Positions 1-7,882 of a stretch of 64,000 nucleotides of DNA are shown in pieces. The notes beneath the pieces were generated by a model. That model had not been told where the DNA came from. It did no database searches and was given only the letters and a program-made list of their open reading frames with translations. The stretch spans positions 1,837,501 through 1,901,500 of the forward strand of contig NZ_CP083956.1 in NCBI RefSeq assembly GCF_006442795.2, in the 5' to 3' direction. The number at the start of each line of letters is the position of its first letter. The stretch's first letter is position 1. The translations under genes and the position numbers were made by a program. This DNA is from Mesorhizobium sp. B1-1-8. GTDB taxonomy: Bacteria; Pseudomonadota; Alphaproteobacteria; Rhizobiales; Rhizobiaceae.

Positions 1-221
1 TTGCCGCGCTGGAATTTCCGTCCGCTGGCGAAGCTCTGTTCGAACAGCGCGCGGATCGCCTGCCGGCCGCGGATGAGTTCGCCACCGCCGCTGTCGACGA
101 TTGCGTCGGGCTCGAACAGCGCCAGCATGCCCTCGATATCGCCGGCCCATTGCCGGTCGATCAGCAAGCGCTCGAGATCCTGGGGATCGCGTGCCGGTTC
201 GCGGGCGGTCTCATCCGACAT
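1..221 (-). CDS. SnoaL-like/NTF2-fold protein, N-terminal part (truncated by window edge)
   Basis: The minus-strand reading frame opens with ATG at 221 and runs off the left edge without a stop, giving about 73 residues. It begins MSDETAREPARD and continues with a helix-rich segment, then ALFEPDAIVDSGGG and a GRQAIRALFEQSF motif. That pattern is typical of the SnoaL-like/DUF4440 NTF2-fold domain, a small cone-shaped fold used by polyketide cyclases, ketosteroid isomerases and many uncharacterised proteins. An alternative in-frame start was not found upstream. Substrate and role cannot be inferred from the visible half. Confidence 0.6.
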   Translation of the reverse strand, partial: MSDETAREPARDPQDLERLLIDRQWAGDIEGMLALFEPDAIVDSGGGELIRGRQAIRALFEQSFASGRKFQRG

Positions 222-421
222 GACATGGCTCCTCAAGAAAAACTGACGGCGACCTTATCCGAAGCGCTGCCTGCTTTCGACACATCGGCTGCTGTTTCCG
301 ATGCCGGCAGGAGGCGAGGAAGGGTTCGCCCGTCATTGTAATGTCAAGGCGCGGAGCCTACGTCTTGCCGGTCCGAAACCCTGCCCGGGCGTATCCGGCC
401 GGGCCAATTCTGGAGGCATTG

Positions 422-1135
422 ATGCTCGACCCCAAGAAGCTGCTCGACGACCTTCTCGGCTCGCAAATTCCTGGCACGGGATCGACTGTCCGCGACAAGG
501 CGGGGCAAGCGGTGCAGATGGCCAAGGACAATCCGCTCGCCGCCGGCGCGCTGGCCGCTGTCCTGCTTGGCACAGGCACCGGCCGGCAGGTGACGGGTGC
601 CGCCATTAAGCTCGGCGGCCTAGCAGCCATCGGCGGCCTCGCCTACAAGGCCTATCAGAACTACAAGGCCGGCAATGAGCCGGCAAAGGCGCCGCCTACT
701 GGCGAGCCGGAGCTGCTGCCGCCGCCGGCCGACACCGCCTTCCATCCCTCGCAGGCGCCGCAAGGCGAGGACGAATTCACGCTGACGCTGGTGCGGGCGA
801 TGATCTCGGCGGCCAAGGCAGACGGCCATGTCGATGACGAGGAGCGGCAAAAGATCGCCGACAGGCTCAAGCTCGCCGGCATCGGTTCGGAGGCGGAAAA
901 GTTCCTGATGGCGGAACTGGAAAGACCGCTCGATCTCGACACGCTGGTTGCCGGCGCCAGGACCGACGCGCAGAAACTCGAACTCTACACCGCCTCGCGT
1001 CTCACCATCGATCCCGACACCCGCACCGAGCGTGGCTATCTCGACATGCTCGCCGGCCGTCTCGGCCTGCCGGACGCGCTGGTCGATCATGTCGAGGCGA
1101 CGGTTTCGGCGGCGAAGGTTTCGGCTGGCGCCTAG
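422..1135 (+). CDS. DUF533 family protein (TerB-like, YebE-type)
   Basis: The protein has 237 residues. The start at 422 is chosen over an upstream in-frame ATG at 341 because GGAGG (412-416) sits five bases before it. The N-terminus (LDPKKLLDDLLGSQ) is followed by a glycine/alanine-rich hydrophobic stretch (about residues 40-75) that could be membrane-active. A proline-rich linker comes next, then an acidic helical C-terminal domain (AMISAAKADGHVDDEERQKI) resembling the TerB/tellurite-resistance fold. DUF533 proteins are widespread inner-membrane-associated proteins of unknown function. The gene appears monocistronic: a strong terminator lies about 130 bases downstream. Confidence 0.8.
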   Translation: MLDPKKLLDDLLGSQIPGTGSTVRDKAGQAVQMAKDNPLAAGALAAVLLGTGTGRQVTGAAIKLGGLAAIGGLAYKAYQNYKAGNEPAKAPPTGEPELLPPPADTAFHPSQAPQGEDEFTLTLVRAMISAAKADGHVDDEERQKIADRLKLAGIGSEAEKFLMAELERPLDLDTLVAGARTDAQKLELYTASRLTIDPDTRTERGYLDMLAGRLGLPDALVDHVEATVSAAKVSAGA

Positions 1136-1204
1136 GCCAATCCGAGCTGCAAAACAGGAGGATCAGCGCTTCGGATTACCTTTAGGATTTCGTTAACCCA
1201 GCAA

Positions 1205-1288
1205 GCGCATGATTCTAATCAGTCGGGCCGCCTTTCCTCCTCCCAAGCGCGGTTCAGATCGGGGCGGTCGCCAATGACCGCCCTTTTT
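1205..1288 (+). ncRNA. Candidate trans-acting small RNA with anti-Shine-Dalgarno loop (alpha-r14/suhB-like)
   Basis: This stretch between the DUF533 gene and the SDR gene ends in a perfect terminator. Just upstream, GGCCGC (1226-1231) can pair with GCGGTT (1249-1254; two G-U pairs). The resulting hairpin loop displays CCTCCTCCC (1236-1244), an exact anti-Shine-Dalgarno string. A terminator-ended RNA exposing CCUCCUCCC in a loop is the hallmark of the rhizobial alpha-r14 (Rfam suhB) sRNA family. The assignment is from recalled architecture, not a search. The 5' end and promoter are not clear, so the start given is approximate. Confidence 0.45.
1262..1288 (+). terminator. Rho-independent terminator
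   Basis: An eight-base-pair perfect stem, GGGCGGTC (1262-1269) with GACCGCCC (1276-1283), has a six-base loop and is followed directly by TTTTT (1284-1288). It ends the candidate sRNA and/or the DUF533 transcript and insulates the SDR gene. Confidence 0.85.
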
Positions 1289-1384
1289 GTTGGCACCCTC
1301 TTTTGTCGACAAGACCGGCTTGCCACGATCGCCATCATTTGCGATGCCAAATGTTCTTCCAGCAACGACCGGGGAGGAACAACG

Positions 1385-2146
1385 ATGACAGCCATCTCTG
1401 ACAAAACCGCCATCGTCACCGGCGCCGGCACCGGCATCGGCAAGAGCGTCGCCACGGCATTGCTCAAGGCAGGCTGGAACACGGTGTTCTGCGGCCGCCG
1501 CAAGAAAGTGCTCGAGGAGGCGATCGCCGATGCGGGCAAGACCCAGGCCAGGGCGCTGGCCGTCGCCTGCGACATCAGCAAAGCCGGTGAGGTCGACGAC
1601 CTGTTCGAGACGGTGGTGGAGGCGTTCGGGCGCGTCGACCTGCTCTTCAACAATGCCGGCATGGGCTACAAGTCGACGCTGATCGACGAGATCCCCGTCG
1701 AGGTGTGGAACGATGTCGTCGGCGTCAACCTCACCGGTTCGTTCCTGTGCGCGCGCGCCGCCTTCGGCGCCATGCGCCGGCAAAAACCGATGGGCGGCCG
1801 CATCATCAACAACGGCTCGGTCTCAGCCTACGCGCCGCGTCCCGGCTCGGCGCCCTATACAGCGACCAAGCACGCCATCACCGGTCTCACCAAGACCCTG
1901 GCGCTCGACGGCCGACCCTTTGACATCGCCTGCGGCCAGATCGACATCGGCAATGCGCTGACCGAGATGGCGCAGCCGATGACGGTCGGCGTGCCGCAGG
2001 CGAACGGCTCCATCGCGGCGGAAGCGGTGATGGATGTCCAGCGTGTCGCCGACGCGGTGCTTCACATGGCCAGCCTGCCGCTCGACGCCAATGTGCTGTT
2101 CATGACGGTGATGGCGACAAAGATGCCGTTTGTGGGACGCGGGTGA
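1385..2146 (+). CDS. Short-chain dehydrogenase/reductase (SDR)
   Basis: A 253-residue classical SDR. It is expected to be a soluble NAD(P)-dependent oxidoreductase acting on an alcohol/carbonyl substrate that cannot be predicted. The nucleotide-binding TGAGTGIG is at residues 12-19, the structural NNAG at 89-92, the catalytic serine near 145-147 and the catalytic Y-x-x-x-K pair at Y158/K162. The start at 1385 is set by GGAGG (1373-1377) seven bases upstream. An in-frame upstream extension from 1274 overlaps the terminator and is rejected. No operon partner is evident; the next gene is a small membrane protein 69 bases downstream. Confidence 0.85.
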   Translation: MTAISDKTAIVTGAGTGIGKSVATALLKAGWNTVFCGRRKKVLEEAIADAGKTQARALAVACDISKAGEVDDLFETVVEAFGRVDLLFNNAGMGYKSTLIDEIPVEVWNDVVGVNLTGSFLCARAAFGAMRRQKPMGGRIINNGSVSAYAPRPGSAPYTATKHAITGLTKTLALDGRPFDIACGQIDIGNALTEMAQPMTVGVPQANGSIAAEAVMDVQRVADAVLHMASLPLDANVLFMTVMATKMPFVGRG

Positions 2147-2215
2147 CGTCTTACTTTTGGTGACTAGACACGACTCTCGGATAGGCTGGGCGTGCAAGAA
2201 GGGGGCAGAATTGTT

Positions 2216-2446
2216 ATGGCCGAACACAGCCATCCGCCAATGGCCAAAGGCGTTTTGATCGCAGTAGTGCTTCTTGGCAGCTTTTTCGTGGCCAGTTCCC
2301 TCTGGACGGGAAGGATCAGATTTACAGATCATTTCGTGGATCGGGTCCGGGACCCGTATCTCTATTGGGTCGAGTTGATTTTATTTTTATGCGGTCTCAT
2401 AGCGTTGCCGCTCTGGCTCCTCTACCGGGGGCCGCGAAAGCGCTAA
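2216..2446 (+). CDS. Small two-helix membrane protein, hypothetical
   Basis: A 76-residue protein starting at ATG 2216, with the purine-rich GGGGGCAG eight bases upstream. It has two hydrophobic segments (about residues 11-30 and 50-68) separated by a short charged loop (RIRFTDHFVDRVRD) and ends in a basic tail (YRGPRKR). It was not recognised as any named family. It converges with the aminotransferase gene across a short hairpin. Confidence 0.55.
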   Translation: MAEHSHPPMAKGVLIAVVLLGSFFVASSLWTGRIRFTDHFVDRVRDPYLYWVELILFLCGLIALPLWLLYRGPRKR

Positions 2447-2448
2447 CG

Positions 2449-2464
2449 GGGCCTACTTCGGCCC
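2449..2464. terminator. Short hairpin between convergent genes
   Basis: GGGCC (2449-2453) and GGCCC (2460-2464) flank a six-base loop between two convergent genes. There is no T-run, so it would be at best a weak bidirectional transcription barrier. Confidence 0.3.
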
Positions 2465-2478
2465 TGACCCAAACCACC

Positions 2479-3663
2479 TTACTTCTTCAGGAACGCCTCG
2501 ATCCGCTCCAGCGCACGCAAAATGTTCTCCTCGGAATTGGCGTAGGAGAGCCTGATATAGCCCTCGCCTAGGATGCCGAAATCGGGGCCGCCGATCAACG
2601 CGACGCCGGCATCCTCGAGCAGTGCGGAGGCAAGTTTCTTGGCCTTCCAGCCGGTCTTCAAGACATTGGGGAAGGCATAGAAGGCGCCCTTGGGCGTGAT
2701 GCAGGAAACGCCGGGCAGCGCATTCAGCCCTTCGACGACGATCTTCCTGCGGTTGTCGAAGGCGCGCATCATCTTGTCGACATCGTCCTGCGGGCCGTCG
2801 ATTGCGGCGATGCCGGCAAACTGGCTCGGCGCGTTGACGCAGGACCAGCAATTGACCGCCAGCTTGCGCACCTTGTCGTAGAGGTAGGCGCCTTTTTCGC
2901 CGTTCGGCCAGATCGACCAGCCCATGCGCCAGCCGGTCATCGCCCAGGTTTTCGACCAGCCGTTGAGCACGATCAGCCGGTCGCGGAGCTCCGGAAAATT
3001 GAGCAGCGAACAATGCGTCTCGCCGTCATAGGTCATGACGTCGTAGATCTCGTCGGAGAGGATGGCGACTTGCGGGTGCGCCGCCAGGCCCTTGACCAGC
3101 TTTTCGATCTCGGCCCGCGGCGTGACGCCACCGGTCGGATTGGCGGGCGAGTTGAGGATCAGCAGCCTGGTCTTCGGCGTGATCAGCGCCAACGTCTCCT
3201 CGGCCGAGAAGGCAAAGCCGTTCTCCTCGCGGATCGGCACCGGCACCGGGGCGGCACCGGTGAACTCGATCATCGAGCGGTAGATGGGAAAGCCGGGATC
3301 GGGATAGAGGATCTCGGCGCCGGGCTCGCCGAACATCAGGATAGCGGCAAACATGGTCGGCTTGCCGCCTGGCAGGATCATCACGCTCTCCGGCGACACC
3401 TCGACGCCGGTGGTGGTCAGCGTGCGGCGCACAACCGCCTCGCGGGTGGCAAGCAGGCCGTTGGCGGGGGTGTAGCCGTGGTGGCCGTCGCGCAGCGCCT
3501 TGATCGCCGCCTCGACGATATGCTGCGGCGTCTTGAAGTCGGGCTGGCCGATGCCGAGATTGACGATGTCGCGGCCCTGATGGGCCAGCGCGGTCGCCCG
3601 CGCGAGCACCGCAAACGCATTTTCCTCGCCGAGACGGTCGAAGGCGGCGATGGTGTGGAGCAT
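2479..3663 (-). CDS. Class I/II pyridoxal-phosphate aminotransferase (aspartate aminotransferase family)
   Basis: A 394-residue fold-type I aminotransferase moving amino groups between an amino acid and a 2-oxoacid in the cytoplasm. The PLP lysine is K238 within NGWSKTWAMTGWRMGW. Other landmarks are NSPANPTGG (about 171-179), the cofactor-contacting SDEIYD (203-208) and an IRLSYA segment near the C-terminus carrying the carboxylate-binding arginine. Full length for the family. The ATG at 3663 gives the expected N-terminus; the reading frame stays open far upstream, but that part overlaps the divergent acetyltransferase gene. Substrate specificity cannot be told. Confidence 0.85.
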   Translation of the reverse strand: MLHTIAAFDRLGEENAFAVLARATALAHQGRDIVNLGIGQPDFKTPQHIVEAAIKALRDGHHGYTPANGLLATREAVVRRTLTTTGVEVSPESVMILPGGKPTMFAAILMFGEPGAEILYPDPGFPIYRSMIEFTGAAPVPVPIREENGFAFSAEETLALITPKTRLLILNSPANPTGGVTPRAEIEKLVKGLAAHPQVAILSDEIYDVMTYDGETHCSLLNFPELRDRLIVLNGWSKTWAMTGWRMGWSIWPNGEKGAYLYDKVRKLAVNCWSCVNAPSQFAGIAAIDGPQDDVDKMMRAFDNRRKIVVEGLNALPGVSCITPKGAFYAFPNVLKTGWKAKKLASALLEDAGVALIGGPDFGILGEGYIRLSYANSEENILRALERIEAFLKK

Positions 3664-3747
3664 TTTTCCCGTCCCTGTGGTTCTTTCTGTGGGCGAGCGT
3701 TTTTGTGAGCGTCCGCCGACAAAAGTCAAACAGATTGGAGCTTTTAG

Positions 3748-4434
3748 GTGTCGGAAAATCTCAAAGACTGGCAGCCGCGCCCGCGTCCGGAACGCAAGGT
3801 GCTGGAGGGGCGTTACGTCAGGCTCGAACCGCTGAGCGCGGCAAAGCATGGCGACGGCCTCTACGAAGCCTCGTCGGTGCCGGATGTCGACGGGCGCTTC
3901 GCCTGGCTGCCGGACTATCCGCCCGAGAGCCGCGCCGCCTTCCAGCCATGGCTGGACAAGGCCGAGGCGAACGCCGACCCGCTGTTCTTTACCGTCATCG
4001 ACATGGCAAGCGGCAAGATCGCCGGGCGCCAGACGCTGATGCGCATCGATCCCGCCTATGGCGTCATCGAGATCGGCAACATCTATTGGGGCCCTCTGAT
4101 CTCGCGCAAGCCGGCTGCGACCGAGGCGCAGTTCCTGTTCATGAAGTACATCTTCGACGAGCTCGGCTATCGCCGCTACGAGTGGAAATGCAACAACCGC
4201 AACGAGCCGTCGAAGCGCGCGGCGGAGCGTTTCGGCTTCAAGTTCGAAGGCATCTTCCGCCAGCACCTTGTGGTGAAAGGTGAAAACCGCGATACGGCGT
4301 GGTATTCGATCATCGACAAGGAATGGCCGGCTTTGCGCAAAGCCTATGAGGCCTGGCTCGATCCGGCCAATTTCGATGGCGAAGGCCGCCAGAAACGGCG
4401 GCTCGAGGATTTCCGCGCCGCGTTCGGCGCGTAA
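3748..4434 (+). CDS. GNAT acetyltransferase, RimJ/RimL type
   Basis: A 228-residue protein with a GTG start at 3748 placed by TTGGAG (3735-3740). It matches the RimJ/RimL-like GNAT pattern: an N-terminal RYVRLEPLSA, a substrate region, then EIGNIYWGPLISRKPAATEAQFLF and a C-terminal YEWKCNNRNEPSKRAAERFGF with an aromatic-rich end. Such enzymes transfer acetyl from acetyl-CoA to N-terminal or small-molecule amines. It is divergent from the aminotransferase gene, and the cation-efflux gene follows 13 bases later, so the two are probably cotranscribed. Confidence 0.8.
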   Translation: MSENLKDWQPRPRPERKVLEGRYVRLEPLSAAKHGDGLYEASSVPDVDGRFAWLPDYPPESRAAFQPWLDKAEANADPLFFTVIDMASGKIAGRQTLMRIDPAYGVIEIGNIYWGPLISRKPAATEAQFLFMKYIFDELGYRRYEWKCNNRNEPSKRAAERFGFKFEGIFRQHLVVKGENRDTAWYSIIDKEWPALRKAYEAWLDPANFDGEGRQKRRLEDFRAAFGA

Positions 4435-4447
4435 CAGGAGTTCGGCG

Positions 4448-5443
4448 ATGGCGCAGGGTCATGGCTCGCATGATCACGGTTCGGCCGGGCACAGCCACGG
4501 CGCCGGCGATGTGCATGGCTCGACCGACAAAGGCAGGGTGCTGATCGCTGCCTGCCTGACCGCCGGCTTCATGGTCGCCGAGGCGCTCGGCGGCCTGCTT
4601 ACCGGCTCGCTGGCGCTGCTTGCCGACGCCGGTCATATGCTTGCCGACGCGATCGCGCTCGGCCTCGCCTGGTATGCCTTCCATCTCGCCGGCCGTCCCG
4701 CCACCGGCCGTCTCACCTACGGCTTCGGCCGGGTGAAGACGCTGGTCGCCTACACCAACGGCATCGCCATCTTCATCATAGCGCTGTGGATCGTCTACGA
4801 GGCCTGGGGACGGCTGATCAGTCCGGCGCCGGTGCTGGGCGGGCCGATGCTGGTGGTGGCGGTCGCCGGCCTTTTGGTCAACATCGCCTCCTTCTTCGTG
4901 CTGCATGGCGGCGACCGTGAGAGCCTCAACATGCGCGGCGCCATGCTGCATGTGCTGGGCGACCTGCTCGGCTCCGCCGCGGCCATCGCCGCGGCGATCG
5001 TTATCCTGGCGACCGGCTGGACGCCGATCGATCCAATCCTTTCCGTGCTGGTCGCGCTGCTGATCCTGTCGACGGCATGGTCGCTGATGCGCGCGGCGGC
5101 GCATGTGCTGCTCGAAGGCGTGCCGGCCAGCCTCGATCGCGACATGATCGCCAAGGACCTGGAAGGCGCGATCAAGGGCGTGCGCGAGGTGCATCACATG
5201 CATGTCTGGTCGCTCGACGGCACCAGCAACATGGCGACATTGCATGCCTGCCTGAACGAAGGCGCCGATGCCTATGCGGCGGTCAGCGCCATCAAGAAGC
5301 GGCTCGCCGCCAAGCATGGCATCGATCACGCTACGGTCGAGCCTGAATTCGGCCAGTGCGCGGATGGTCATGACGAGCACGACCATCATCATGACCGTGA
5401 TCACGCGCATGATGCTCCTCCCGACCGCCGTCACTATCATTGA
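4448..5443 (+). CDS. Cation diffusion facilitator (Zn/Co/Ni efflux, CzcD/DmeF-like)
   Basis: A 331-residue CDF antiporter exporting divalent metals from the cytoplasm in exchange for protons. The start at 4448 follows AGGAG (4437-4441). Six membrane segments are apparent. TM2 carries DAGHML-AD (D60, H63, D67) and TM5 carries HVLGD, giving the HxxxD metal-site pairs of the zinc subgroup. Both ends are histidine-rich (HGSHDHGSAGHSHG at the start; DEHDHHHDRDHAHD at the end), as in DmeF/ZitB-type proteins. The C-terminal cytoplasmic domain (residues about 210-300) is present. It is probably cotranscribed with the GNAT gene upstream. Confidence 0.88.
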   Translation: MAQGHGSHDHGSAGHSHGAGDVHGSTDKGRVLIAACLTAGFMVAEALGGLLTGSLALLADAGHMLADAIALGLAWYAFHLAGRPATGRLTYGFGRVKTLVAYTNGIAIFIIALWIVYEAWGRLISPAPVLGGPMLVVAVAGLLVNIASFFVLHGGDRESLNMRGAMLHVLGDLLGSAAAIAAAIVILATGWTPIDPILSVLVALLILSTAWSLMRAAAHVLLEGVPASLDRDMIAKDLEGAIKGVREVHHMHVWSLDGTSNMATLHACLNEGADAYAAVSAIKKRLAAKHGIDHATVEPEFGQCADGHDEHDHHHDRDHAHDAPPDRRHYH

Positions 5444-5489
5444 ATGCGTGCCGGGTGATGTCGTTGAATAGCTCTGAACCGAGGAACGC

Positions 5490-5699
5490 ATGATGGATCG
5501 CGAAACGCGCAACACCGCGATCGCGGCGGCCTGGGTGCTTATCCTGTTCGGCCTCGCCGCCTATTATCTGCCGGCTATAATGCTGGCCGTCGGCAAAGTG
5601 TCGACCGTGCTGGCGGGTTTGATCGCCGTCATCTTCATGGTGGCGCTGTTCGTCGTTTTCTGGCTGCGTGGCCGCAGCCAGCGCAAGAAGGGTCTTTAG
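5490..5699 (+). CDS. Small two-helix membrane protein, hypothetical
   Basis: A 69-residue protein with two adjacent ATGs (5490 and 5493) behind GAGGAA (5481-5486). Two transmembrane segments (about 10-31 and 35-59) are followed by a basic cytoplasmic-looking tail (LRGRSQRKKGL). It ends two bases before the DenD-like gene, so translational coupling is likely. No family was recognised. Confidence 0.6.
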   Translation: MMDRETRNTAIAAAWVLILFGLAAYYLPAIMLAVGKVSTVLAGLIAVIFMVALFVVFWLRGRSQRKKGL

Positions 5700-5701
5700 A
5701 G

Positions 5702-6676
5702 ATGCGAATTCTGATCACAGGCGCGGCCGGCATGGTCGGCCGCAAGCTGATTGCACGGTTGGCCAAAGACGGCGCGTTGCGCGAGCGCAAGATCACGGCG
5801 CTCGACCTGCACGACATCGTGGCGCCGCAGGCGCCGGCGATCGACGGCGTCGATGTCGCGATCCAAACCGGAGACCTGGCGGCGCCCGGCGCCATGGCCA
5901 ACCTCGTCGCCTCACGTCCGGATGTGATCTTCCATCTGGCCGGTATCGTATCGGGTGAGGCCGAGGCCAATTTCGATCTCGGCTATCGCGTCAATCTCGA
6001 CGGCACGCGGGCGCTGTTCGACGCCGTGCGGCTGGCAGCGTTTGTGCCGCGCATCGTCTTCACCTCGTCGATCGCCGTCTTCGGCGCACCGTTCCCGGAC
6101 GTCATCCCGGATGAGTTCCATCCGACGCCGCTGACCTCCTACGGCACGCAGAAGCAGATGAGCGAGGCTTTGCTGGCAGACTACACCAGGCGCGGCTTCT
6201 TCGACGGCATCGGCATCCGGCTGCCGACGATCTGCGTTCGCCCCGGCAAGCCGAACAAGGCGGCGTCAAGCTTCTTCTCCGGCATCATTCGCGAACCGCT
6301 GAGCGGCCAGGAAGCGATCCTGCCGGTGCCGCGCTCGGTGCTGCACACACATGCCCAGCCGCGCTCGGCGGTCAATTTCCTGATCCATGCCGCAGGCATC
6401 GACGGCGAGGCGGTGGGGCCGCGCCGCAACCTCACCATGCCGGGCGTTGCCGTCACCGTCGGCGAACAGATCGAGGCGCTGCAACGCATTGCCGGTTCCG
6501 ATGTGGTGAAGCGCATCCGCGAACAGCCCGACGAAACAATCTGGGCGATCGTCAAGGGCTGGCCGACGCGGTTCGAAGCGCGCCGCGCGAGGGAGCTGGG
6601 CTTCGCCGCGGAGAGCAGCTTCGACGAAATCATCCGCGCCCATATCGAGGATGAGCTGGGCGGAAAGATTTCCTGA
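5702..6676 (+). CDS. denD: NAD-dependent epimerase/dehydratase family, DenD-like (D-erythronate dehydrogenase)
   Basis: A 324-residue extended SDR. The Rossmann motif is GAAGMVG (about residues 8-14) and the active site has FTSSIAVFG followed by a SYGTQK Y-x-x-x-K pair. The conserved DenD-style segments RLPTICVRPGKPNKAASSFF and HTHAQPRSAVNFLIHAA are recognisable. DenD oxidises D-erythronate with NAD in tetronate catabolism. The other den genes (kinase, isomerase) are not in this window, so the physiological role here is inferred from family resemblance only. It shares a transcript direction with the small membrane protein two bases upstream. Confidence 0.7.
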   Translation: MRILITGAAGMVGRKLIARLAKDGALRERKITALDLHDIVAPQAPAIDGVDVAIQTGDLAAPGAMANLVASRPDVIFHLAGIVSGEAEANFDLGYRVNLDGTRALFDAVRLAAFVPRIVFTSSIAVFGAPFPDVIPDEFHPTPLTSYGTQKQMSEALLADYTRRGFFDGIGIRLPTICVRPGKPNKAASSFFSGIIREPLSGQEAILPVPRSVLHTHAQPRSAVNFLIHAAGIDGEAVGPRRNLTMPGVAVTVGEQIEALQRIAGSDVVKRIREQPDETIWAIVKGWPTRFEARRARELGFAAESSFDEIIRAHIEDELGGKIS

Positions 6677-6693
6677 AAGGGCTCGGTCCGGCT

Positions 6694-7875
6694 TCAGACG
6701 CCGCCTGACAGGCTGGCGGACAAAAGCAGCAGACCGACCACGAAGATGAAGGCCGCGCCGCCGATCTCGACGATCGAGTGGATGCGGTTGCCGAGGCGTC
6801 CGTCGCCGGCGAAATAGACCGCCCAGTTCTTGGCGGTCACGGCAAGCGTCGCCAGCGCCGAGACGGTGATGGCGGTGCCGATCGACATGGCCAGCACCGA
6901 CAGCAGGCCGCCCAGCCAAAGCCCGTTGAGCAACGCGAAGCTCAGCACGATCAAGGCGCCGGAGCAGGGGCGAATGCCGACGGCGGCTACAGCCGACCAG
7001 GCCGTGCGCCAGTCGAAACGGTCGCCCGACAGCAGCGCCGGATCCGGCGCGTGCGAATGGCCGCAGGTCTCGCAGACCTCGCCGGCGGCATGATCGTGGT
7101 GATGATGTGCGGCATGGTCGTGGTCATGATAATCATGCGCACCATGGCCATGCGCATGCGAATGGTTCGGCCCATGATCGTGGTCATGCGCGGCGTGGAC
7201 ATGCGCCAGGCGAGCAGGCCCGGAATGCGAATGGCCGTGTGAATGTCCCGCATGCGAATGTCCCCCATGCGAGTGCCCGGCGTGTGCCGCCGAGAGGCTG
7301 TATGCGGGGCGGGGGCCGAACAGGCGCAGGACCGCCGGACCCGCTTTGCGCCACAAAAGCCAAGCGCCGAACAGGGTAACCAGCACATAGCTTGCTATTT
7401 CCAGGAACCACGTGGCATCTGTCATCGACAAAGCGGTGCCGCGCAGCACGAAATAGGCAAGCATCATGACGACGACCGCCATCAGCCCCTGCAGCAGCGC
7501 CGAGACGAAGGACAGCATGATGCCGCGCCTCAGCGCCACTTCGTTGGCGACCATGTAGGACGAGATCACCGCCTTGCCGTGGCCGGGGCCGGCGGCGTGG
7601 AAGATGCCGTAGGCGAAGGAGAGGCCGATCAGCAGCCAGAGCTTGCTGCCGTCCTGGCGCATCGCCTTCATGGCGGTTGCCAGCGAATGATAAAATTCCT
7701 GCTGCCTGAGATTGATCCACATCAGGATGTGGGCGAACGGCCCGCTGGTGCTGGGCGCCATGCCGTCATTGGTGCCGATGCCGAGCGAGCTCTGGGCGTG
7801 GGCGATGCCAGGCAGATAGGCGATCACCAAAGCGGCGGCCAAAAGGCCGAGGGCCAAACGCAGCGACGGTTTCAT
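6694..7875 (-). CDS. NicO/RcnA-type nickel-cobalt exporter with histidine-rich loop
   Basis: About 393 residues. An N-terminal signal-like hydrophobic segment ending near AHAQ is followed by membrane segments carrying the family motif FHAAGPGHGKA (about residues 92-102). A very long histidine/aspartate cluster (about residues 205-285) includes a CETCGHSH metal-binding motif. The last helices contain RPCSGALIVL, the second NicO signature. It exports Ni/Co across the inner membrane. A GTG three bases upstream (7878) is an alternative start; both follow AAGGA. It lies four bases after the DUF1007 gene, a typical NicO partner, so the two form an operon. Confidence 0.85.
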   Translation of the reverse strand: MKPSLRLALGLLAAALVIAYLPGIAHAQSSLGIGTNDGMAPSTSGPFAHILMWINLRQQEFYHSLATAMKAMRQDGSKLWLLIGLSFAYGIFHAAGPGHGKAVISSYMVANEVALRRGIMLSFVSALLQGLMAVVVMMLAYFVLRGTALSMTDATWFLEIASYVLVTLFGAWLLWRKAGPAVLRLFGPRPAYSLSAAHAGHSHGGHSHAGHSHGHSHSGPARLAHVHAAHDHDHGPNHSHAHGHGAHDYHDHDHAAHHHHDHAAGEVCETCGHSHAPDPALLSGDRFDWRTAWSAVAAVGIRPCSGALIVLSFALLNGLWLGGLLSVLAMSIGTAITVSALATLAVTAKNWAVYFAGDGRLGNRIHSIVEIGGAAFIFVVGLLLLSASLSGGV

Positions 7876-7882
7876 CACCGGA

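Noticed and set aside
4310..5515. A 401-codon antisense frame opposite the CDF exporter
   Set aside because: Composition is dominated by H, R and Q from reverse reading of the exporter; no family pattern.
7080..7290. Short DNA repeats that looked like a small CRISPR array
   Set aside because: The repeats are codons for histidine-rich peptide units inside an exporter; there is no constant repeat length and no spacers.
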